Positions 58,401 to 64,000 of a DNA stretch of 64,000 nt are shown here, one piece after another. The stretch is taken from positions 1,860,001-1,924,000 of the forward strand of contig BCHX01000004.1 of the NCBI GenBank assembly GCA_001599755.1, given 5' to 3'. The notes under the pieces are model-generated. The model saw only the letters and a list, made by a program, of their open reading frames with translations. It was not told the DNA's origin and made no database searches. The first letter of the stretch is position 1. The number at the start of each line of letters is the position of its first letter. The stretch is from Gliomastix tumulicola. Its lineage: Eukaryota > Ascomycota > Sordariomycetes > Hypocreales > Bionectriaceae. A program made the position numbers and the translations under genes.

Positions 58401-60680
58401 ATGACACCAAGCTTATCAAATCGGCTGGACCGCGATGTCTACCTGGTCCTCAAGCGGTTAGAGGAAACCGTCAACGAGGGCAAGCCCTTCAAAACCTCTA
58501 CCCAAGCTTACGATGCCATCAAGAGATCAAACTCGTCCCTAAGCCGGCAGAAGAAGCGCCCGCTCATCGATGCCATCGACAAGGCAATGCAGGTCCGCAG
58601 GGCCGAGCTCGAGTTCTCGGAGGACTCGGAGGCGGCGCTCGAGGCCGAGGAGGCTGCGAGGTCGCCGCCGCCCGAGACTGGAGGTTTCCTCCTCAACCGC
58701 CAATTGACCAAGAACTGGGGCGTGAAGCCCGCCTCGATGCCCTCCAGGGAGGAACGGCCGGCAAAGAGGCAGCGGGCGCAGGATAGCGGCGACGAGCAGG
58801 AAGGCCGACCGAGCGGGAATGAGGCGCCGTCCTCGAAGAGCCGCGTCAATGTCAATGGCGCTGTTACGGACGACGGCGAGGACAAGGCGACGCGGGATGC
58901 GGCGCCTGTGCAGAAGAAGATCAAGAAAATCAACCGCTTCGAGGTTGACCACCAGCCCAAGCATCAACCTCTGGGCGGCCTAGCAGACGTCCAGGATAGC
59001 CTGTATCATGAACTACACACCATTTTACGACGGCCGGAGCTGTGGACTAAAGTTCAGGGGCACCAAACACAGGGCATGCTTATCAGCGGACCGATGGGCA
59101 TCGGGAAGAGATCACTTGTGCGATCCCTCGCAGCGAGGCTCGAGGTGCCGATCGTTTCGCTCGATCAGTGCTTTTACGATCCGGACCGCATGGACAAGAG
59201 CCTCACCGACGCCTTCGACGAGGCCATGCGTCTCGCGCCCAGCATCATCCTGATAGAGGACATCGATCACCACGCATCGAAGCCAGGCAGCGCAGTGCAC
59301 ACTGAACACCACACAAGAGCTGTCAACCTTCTGAGACGGCATATGCTTCGCCTGAACCAGAATACGACAATTGACCGTCGCGTCCATGCAGTAGCCACAA
59401 CTTCAACCCTCGCCGACGTGAGCCCGCAACTTCTAACATGTCCCCTCTTCACGACCACGGTACAGATGAGAGTCCCTGACGGACCAGCGCGAGAAGACAT
59501 CTTCAAAGTCATCATAGACGATGCAGCCAATGCAGAGGAGATGGACTACGCCCAGCTTTCGAGACTCACTCATGGCTTTGTCGGCGCCGATATCAGGATC
59601 GTCGTTCAACATGCTGTCAAACGAGCAGCAAGGAGGGCAGCCAAGGCATACGACACCATCCACTCGACTATCCAGGACCTCAACCCCGACTCCGACGACC
59701 ACGCCATGCTCGACACCGTCGCAGCGCCACCAGAGACCCAAGTAACAATGGACGACCTCCACCGCGTCATTAAGGATTTCACCCCCTCCCTCCGCAAGGA
59801 AGGCTTCACCGTCATCCCGAGCGTCAGCTGGGACCAGGTCGGCGCCCTGCAAAAGGTCCGCGAGCAGATGCAGATGTCCATCATCGGCCCCATCAAACAC
59901 CCGGACCTCTACGACTCCTGGGGCCTCAACAAGCCCGCCGGTGTGCTCCTCTGGGGCCCTCCAGGCTGCGGGAAGACCCTCGTCGCGCAGGCCGTCGCCA
60001 ACGAGGCGCAGGCCAGCTTCATCCTCATCAACGGCCCCGAGATCCTGAACAAATACGTCGGCGAGTCGGAGCGTGCCGTACGAGAGGCGTTCCAGCGCGC
60101 CAGGTCCTCGACGCCGTGTATTCTCTTCTTCGACGAGATCGACTCCATCGCCGTGTCTCGCGAGGGCGCCTCCACGGACTCTGGCAGCCGCATCGTGGCA
60201 ACTCTGCTCGCGGAGCTGGATGGCGTCAACGACCGCTCGGGCATCTACGTTATCGGGACGACGAACCGTCCAGACAAGATCGATCCCGCCATGCTGCGTC
60301 CGGGCCGTCTCAGCGTCCGCATGTTCGTCGATCTGCCCACCGAAGACGAGCGCGTCGACATTCTCCGCGCCTTATTCAGGTCAAACCACCCGCGAGCGTC
60401 CGACGCCGAGCTCGCCCGGGCCGAGGCTGCGGCACGGGATCCGCGATGCCGTGGCTTCAGCGGCGCCGATCTCCAGGGATTACGGATCAAGGCCGCCGAG
60501 CATGGCTTGCAGCAGTGGATGCTCAAGCATCACGGCACCGGGGGGGCACAGCTCAAAGCGGGGGAGAAGGTCGAGTTCGAGGAGGAAAACTGGGAGTACG
60601 CGCTGGCGAACACGACGCGAAGTGTCCTCAAGCCGGAAGACTTCAGGGCCATACAACGCAGCCTAGGGAGAGAAGCATAG
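58401..60680 (+). CDS. Rix7/NVL-like type-II AAA+ ATPase with degenerate D1
   Basis: A single exon encodes 759 residues. The N-terminal helical domain (about 8-70, LDRDVYLVLKRLEE to RRAEL) resembles the NVL/Rix7 N-domain. A charged linker with basic nuclear-localisation-like patches (KRQR, KKIKKINR) follows. D1 (about 190-415) keeps the fold outline but has GPMGIGKRS at Walker A (Arg237 where Thr/Ser should bind metal), IEDID at Walker B in place of IDEID, and no arginine fingers (LLTCPLF where LRRAGRF is usual). D2 (about 475-700) is intact: GPPGCGKT, ILFFDEID and LRPGRL. Rix7 strips factors from nucleolar pre-60S particles. D2 is clearly Rix7-type, but the degenerate D1 suggests a paralogue with altered work. 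The lack of introns is also notable. Confidence 0.85.
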   Translation: MTPSLSNRLDRDVYLVLKRLEETVNEGKPFKTSTQAYDAIKRSNSSLSRQKKRPLIDAIDKAMQVRRAELEFSEDSEAALEAEEAARSPPPETGGFLLNRQLTKNWGVKPASMPSREERPAKRQRAQDSGDEQEGRPSGNEAPSSKSRVNVNGAVTDDGEDKATRDAAPVQKKIKKINRFEVDHQPKHQPLGGLADVQDSLYHELHTILRRPELWTKVQGHQTQGMLISGPMGIGKRSLVRSLAARLEVPIVSLDQCFYDPDRMDKSLTDAFDEAMRLAPSIILIEDIDHHASKPGSAVHTEHHTRAVNLLRRHMLRLNQNTTIDRRVHAVATTSTLADVSPQLLTCPLFTTTVQMRVPDGPAREDIFKVIIDDAANAEEMDYAQLSRLTHGFVGADIRIVVQHAVKRAARRAAKAYDTIHSTIQDLNPDSDDHAMLDTVAAPPETQVTMDDLHRVIKDFTPSLRKEGFTVIPSVSWDQVGALQKVREQMQMSIIGPIKHPDLYDSWGLNKPAGVLLWGPPGCGKTLVAQAVANEAQASFILINGPEILNKYVGESERAVREAFQRARSSTPCILFFDEIDSIAVSREGASTDSGSRIVATLLAELDGVNDRSGIYVIGTTNRPDKIDPAMLRPGRLSVRMFVDLPTEDERVDILRALFRSNHPRASDAELARAEAAARDPRCRGFSGADLQGLRIKAAEHGLQQWMLKHHGTGGAQLKAGEKVEFEEENWEYALANTTRSVLKPEDFRAIQRSLGREA

Positions 60681-61125
60681 GAACGCCCATCCACGTACAC
60701 ATACATACACATAGACACGCATAAACAGATCCAGTATCCCTCCAAGTAATCGAAACAATACTTGAGCAATAGGACCATATATTCTGGGTGTGTATATGGC
60801 CCGAGTTTTTCTTCCACCACTTACCCTCCAATACCAGTCAATGCACACACAAACAAGGGAAAAAAGGTTGATAAATCTCGTATCACATTGTCCCGTAGCC
60901 CGGTCTCTATTCTAAAAAGTTCGAACCCTCGGCCGAAAGGAGTAAAATGCAGAAGAGGAGTTGGAATAAGTACAAGCACCGGAAACCACTCTCTGGTACC
61001 CAGACTATTCGGTTGTGTAGTCTATTAATACAGGTCGCCTCACGCCCCTCCCGGGTTCCCCAAGTCTATCGGTGGTGTTTCTTGGTAAGGGTGTTTCAAT
61101 ACACAGCGACGGGTTGTTTCGTCGC
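60681..61125. other. Intergenic between convergent AAA+ and cytochrome c genes
   Basis: 3' flanks only, with no coding signal. A GTTCGAACC at about 60922 resembles a tRNA B box but has no matching stem. Confidence 0.5.
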
Positions 61126-62000
61126 TTAAGCGGTGGACTGCTTGAGGTAGCTAAAAGAGAGGTCAGCGAAAATCACGTTCAAAACACATCCTGTACCCTG
61201 AGCCCCGGCTCCTTCCCGCCAGTCACAATGCCACAGCACGGGGAGTCGGGCCGCAGATAAAAGGGGGGAGCCAGTAAAGAAAAAAAAACTTACGCAATCA
61301 GGTCGTTCCTGTCCTTCTCCTTCTTGAGACCGCCAAAGGCCATCTTGGTGCCGGGGATGTACTTCTTGGGGTTCTCGAGGTACGTGAACAGGGTGTCGTT
61401 GTTCCACTCGATGCCCTTCTGCTTGTTGGCGTCGGTGTACGAGTAGCCCTCGACGGAGCCCGTCTTGCGGCCGAAGAGGCCGTGCAGGGCAGGGCCGATC
61501 TTGTTGCCGCCGCCGGCCTCGACGGTGTGGCACTGGGCGCAACGGGTCTTGAAGAGGTTGGCACCCTTCTTAGCGTCTCCTGCAAGGGCGGCGCGTCAGT
61601 AGGATATTTCGGGCAAACGAGATTTTGAGGCGGCAGGGCTTGAGACGGTGAAAGATGAAACTTTGTCCAGCGGTCCGGGGGGACGCCCAAGGCCTTGTCG
61701 CGCCTGCATCGAGAGAACGAGAGAAGAAGAGGTCGGTTCCGTGGAGGATGCGACGGCCGTGAACCTCGGGTAGGGCTAAGCCGAGGAAAATGGCGCAGCG
61801 TTCGAGGCGGTCATGCTCGCGCAGTCGCCAACGGAATCGCCAATAGAAGAATCCAGCAGCAGCAGCGCCCTCCAATCTCGACACCCATCTCCTCGTATCT
61901 CTCGTGCGAAGCGTGGTCGTGGCCCAATGGCACCGCAAACAAAGCGCCGTCTTAAGCCGATCTCTGCCAGGTTCGCGCGTCAAAACTTACCGCCAGCCAT
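61126..62000 (-). CDS. CYC1: Cytochrome c
   Basis: Exons on the minus strand are 62000-61991, 61579-61294 and 61150-61126, giving 106 residues. The first exon is only 10 nt (MAG plus one base) behind a 411-nt intron. The haem motif CAQCH follows FKTR; KIGPALHGLFGRKTG, YSYTDANK and the axial methionine in PGTKMAFGG are all present. It carries electrons from complex III to cytochrome c oxidase in the intermembrane space. As usual there is no cleavable presequence. Its start is divergent from that of another predicted mitochondrial protein at 62853, with which it shares an 852-bp promoter. Confidence 0.97.
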
Positions 62001-62291
62001 TTTGAATAGGTTGATTAGGTGATTAAGTAAAGGAGTAGAAAAGACGTGAAGGTAGTATGTTCAAGAAACGAAACGTCTTGAACAAGTGGAAGACTGTGGG
62101 TGTGGTCTGTGAGGATAGTGGAAGAGGTGAAGCAGGTGAAAGGAAAGGAGGAAGAGAGATTTTTATTCCAAGGGGCGCACGGCCTTACTCAAAAAAAAAA
62201 TCTGGGCATGCGCCGGGAAACTGGCAGTCATTAATGACAACATTGAGCCCGTTTACGCTAAACCGACCAGGGTGGCTGCAGGGTGCCCAGG

Positions 62292-62309
62292 TCAGCCACA
62301 GGTGGCTGA
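62292..62309. promoter_or_regulatory. 8+2+8 inverted repeat next to CCAAT box
   Basis: TCAGCCAC and GTGGCTGA are perfect reverse complements separated by AG. The dyad is a possible dimer-binding site. About one such dyad is expected by chance in a window of this size, so position is the main argument. Confidence 0.35.
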
Positions 62310-62321
62310 GGGCCACTCACA

Positions 62322-62328
62322 CCAATCA
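62322..62328 (+). promoter_or_regulatory. CCAAT box
   Basis: CCAATCA matches the extended core bound by the HAP/CBF complex. It lies roughly 325 bp upstream of cytochrome c and 530 bp upstream of the gene at 62853. Confidence 0.4.
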
Positions 62329-62852
62329 GGAGCGGCGCATTACAGAGTGCGCCCCGCTGTTTGCCACGGGCCATCGCCGGGAGAACTCGGGAATTCGCAA
62401 AAAGGCATGTTTTCGCTCGGCGTAGCGGATCCGGACGGGATGCTCCTGGGCCTCCTTAATGAGTCGTGTTGTTTGTTGCCCATGTGACACCGGCATCAGG
62501 AGCGGTGTCAGCGTCAGCATGGGGGTTTAGCTAGGAGCGGTGAGGCGAACTCAGACTCTGCGACCTGCGAGGTGATGATGCGACGATTTCACGCTCTTCT
62601 GGCTGAGACTCTGCAATCTAGGTAATCTGGGCTGCCTTATGCCCGGCCTGCGTAACATCTCCTGAGGCTGGTGCAGACTTGCATGGCCGTTTCTCGATTT
62701 AGTCCCAAGATAGAATAGCGCAGCCCCACCATCTGTCGATGCTCTGATGGAGTGGTAAATTTCAACCACGACCCTATTTTGACGCCCATTGAAGGACAGC
62801 TTCACGTAGTAGTGACCAAGCCGCATCCCAGCCGGTATCGGGGCGACTCAAG

Positions 62853-63633
62853 ATGGCTTCAAGAGCAGCACGGCCTCGCCTCCAGCTGGCCCTACAGGGA
62901 CCCGGCCGGAGGCTATCCCCCTGGACGCCATCCCGCTTCGCCTCCAACCAGAGCACCAGCAAGCCCATCGTCCTCGAGAAGCCCCTCAAGTTCAACCCGC
63001 CCTCGCACGGCTCGCGTCTGCGGAAGAACACCATGCCCAAGCACTACGGCGGCGTCACCACGGCCGAGGAGAGGGCCGCCCAGCGGATCAGGTCGTACCC
63101 GGGCATGATGGCCCCCGAGGGCACGTGGTCGCATTGGTTCTGGCACAGCAAGAGCCTCCACGTCTTTATCACCATGGTACGGAAGCTCCCATACCCTACG
63201 TTTTCACCCATTGGGCATGAACACATACTGACCGTTTCCCCAGGGTACCCTCCTCACCCTCGGCCTCTTCACCTTCTTCTTCAACTACACCGTCAACTCC
63301 CCCTTCAAGGACCTCGTCCCGCCCATCTCGGACCTCTGGCGCCAGCCCCTCGTCTTCTTCTCGACCTGGCGCCAGGTCATGACCCTCCACGAGCAGGACC
63401 GCGGCGCCAAGGTCGCCGCCAACCGCGAGCAGCACCAGAACGACGTCATGAAGCGCAAGTACTACATGAAGATGCACGGCATCGAGGCCAAGGACCCCAT
63501 CACGTCCGTCTTTGGCGGCAAGACCGAGGAGAGCACCGACGAGGAGATCGAGGCCGCGGCGCTCGGGCTGGAGCCGCCCGAGGGGAGCGAGGAGAAGAAG
63601 CCGCGGCGGAGGAAGATGTGGGGTGTCATTTGA
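62853..63633 (+). CDS. Predicted mitochondrial single-pass membrane protein, unknown function
   Basis: Exons 62853-63176 and 63244-63633 give 237 residues. The N-terminus is an Arg-rich, acid-free presequence (MASRAARPRLQLALQ, then SRFASNQS). After a conserved-looking segment (TMPKHYGG, AQRIRSYPGMMAPEGTWSHWFWHSKS) a hydrophobic helix spans the exon junction (VFITM-GTLLTLGLFTFFFNYTV, about 104-125). The remainder is hydrophilic, with coiled-coil character around VAANREQHQNDVMKRKYYMK and a very acidic then basic tail. This layout suggests an inner-membrane protein. I do not recognise the family, and enzymatic motifs are absent. It is divergent from cytochrome c, which supports a mitochondrial role. 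Confidence 0.75.
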
Positions 63634-63814
63634 GCTGATGGCTTCTAAGAAAGAGAAAGCAGTCACACTGTACAGATATAGCTCGTGGGGGGATTGGAGG
63701 GTCGTGTACAAAAGGCGGTCATGATGTATCATTACATGTCGTTTCTTTGGGGTTTCTATATCACACCACTTTCCTAGCCGTTATGATTCCCAGGTCCAGA
63801 GACGAGATAAGAGT
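63634..63814. other. Short intergenic gap between convergent genes
   Basis: 180 bp with no features seen. Confidence 0.5.
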
Positions 63815-64000
63815 CTACGTCAACTCAACGCCTTCCAAACCATCCAAGACCTCGTGGGCGACGCCATTCTTCTCCAGCACTGCTTGAATGATCCCATCCA
63901 GGACAGCAAATTTAGTGCCTCCCAGGGGCGCCTTCCACACGCCGGCCTCGCCGTCCGGGTTGCTTCTCTGCTCCTGGATCTGCTGCTGCTTCGACGGCAC
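63815..64000 (-). CDS. 3' end of an unknown gene (cut by window edge)
   Basis: Only the last 61 codons are inside the window. They read protein-like: a Gln-rich start, GEAGVWKAPLGGTKFAVLDGIIQAVLEKNGVAHEVLDGLEGVELT-type ending with a probable amphipathic helix. No domain is recognisable from this fragment. It converges on the mitochondrial protein gene with a 181-bp gap. Confidence 0.55.
   Translation of the reverse strand: MPSKQQQIQEQRSNPDGEAGVWKAPLGGTKFAVLDGIIQAVLEKNGVAHEVLDGLEGVELT

Larger units (their letters stand above)
62001..62852. promoter_or_regulatory. Bidirectional promoter of cytochrome c and a mitochondrial membrane protein gene
   Basis: The gap separates divergent start codons of two mitochondrial genes. 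It contains a CCAATCA box (62322-62328), the core recognised by the HAP/CCAAT-binding complex that controls respiratory genes in fungi, and a near-palindrome 30 bp away (62292-62309). No coding signal. Confidence 0.5.

Noticed and set aside
60900..60945. tRNA-like B box (GTTCGAACC) on the plus strand
   Set aside because: No matching stems or A box upstream; it lies in the 3' flank of the AAA+ gene.

Overview
This is a window of nuclear DNA from a filamentous ascomycete, most likely a Sordariomycete and probably Hypocreomycetidae. The evidence is short introns (about 48-95 nt) with GTAAGT-type donors and CTAAC/CTGAC-like branch sites, GC-rich third codon positions, two Zn2Cys6 regulators, and a cytochrome c that reads like those of Hypocreales and Glomerellales. 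The taxonomic placement is inference. I support 18 protein-coding genes; the first and last are cut or possibly cut by the window edges. I found no convincing tRNA, rRNA, CRISPR or intact transposon. All exon junctions were placed by hand from splice signals and reading-frame continuity.

Layout, left to right: an App1-type phosphatidate phosphatase (32-1282, +); a Zn2Cys6 factor (1603-3878, +) followed in tandem by a class-III PLP aminotransferase (4205-5620, +); the small mitochondrial protein Kgd4/Ymr31 (7781-8273, +). Next comes a compact module: an MFS sugar transporter (9216-10888, -), a GH78 alpha-L-rhamnosidase without a secretion signal (11509-13980, +) and a second Zn2Cys6 factor (14015-16294, -). 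An 8.2-kb stretch without a convincing gene precedes a general amino-acid permease (24530-26478, +), which converges on an ARMH3/DUF1741-like gene (27397-29713, -). A 10.2-kb gene-poor stretch precedes a 1,218-residue SH3-RasGEFN-RasGEF protein (39909-43635, +). Then follow an UNC93-like membrane protein (47589-49307, +), the A-type Fe-S scaffold Isa1 (50067-50866, +), a methylguanine-DNA methyltransferase (51617-52123, +), the succinate-CoA ligase beta subunit (52786-54431, +), a fructosamine/ketosamine-3-kinase (55545-56578, +), the ESCRT-III subunit Vps20 (56830-57620, -), a Rix7/NVL-like AAA+ protein with a degenerate first ATPase domain (58401-60680, +), cytochrome c (61126-62000, -), an unrecognised mitochondrial membrane protein (62853-63633, +) and the 3' end of an unknown gene (63815-64000, -).

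The most coherent unit is 9.2-16.3 kb. Transporter and glycosidase are divergent across a 620-bp promoter, and the regulator gene converges on the glycosidase with only 34 bp between stop codons. The sequence suggests uptake of a rhamnose-containing glycoside, cleavage inside the cell, and pathway-specific control. The shared promoter holds a perfect 12-bp inverted repeat with CCG/CGG cores. An 11/12 copy sits at the start codon of the regulator gene. The second point of interest is the Rix7-like protein, whose D1 domain has lost the normal Walker A Ser/Thr, the Walker B order and the arginine fingers while D2 is intact; an AT-rich island lies upstream of it. The remaining genes are mainly housekeeping (TCA cycle, respiration, Fe-S assembly, ESCRT, DNA repair) and show no evident joint function.
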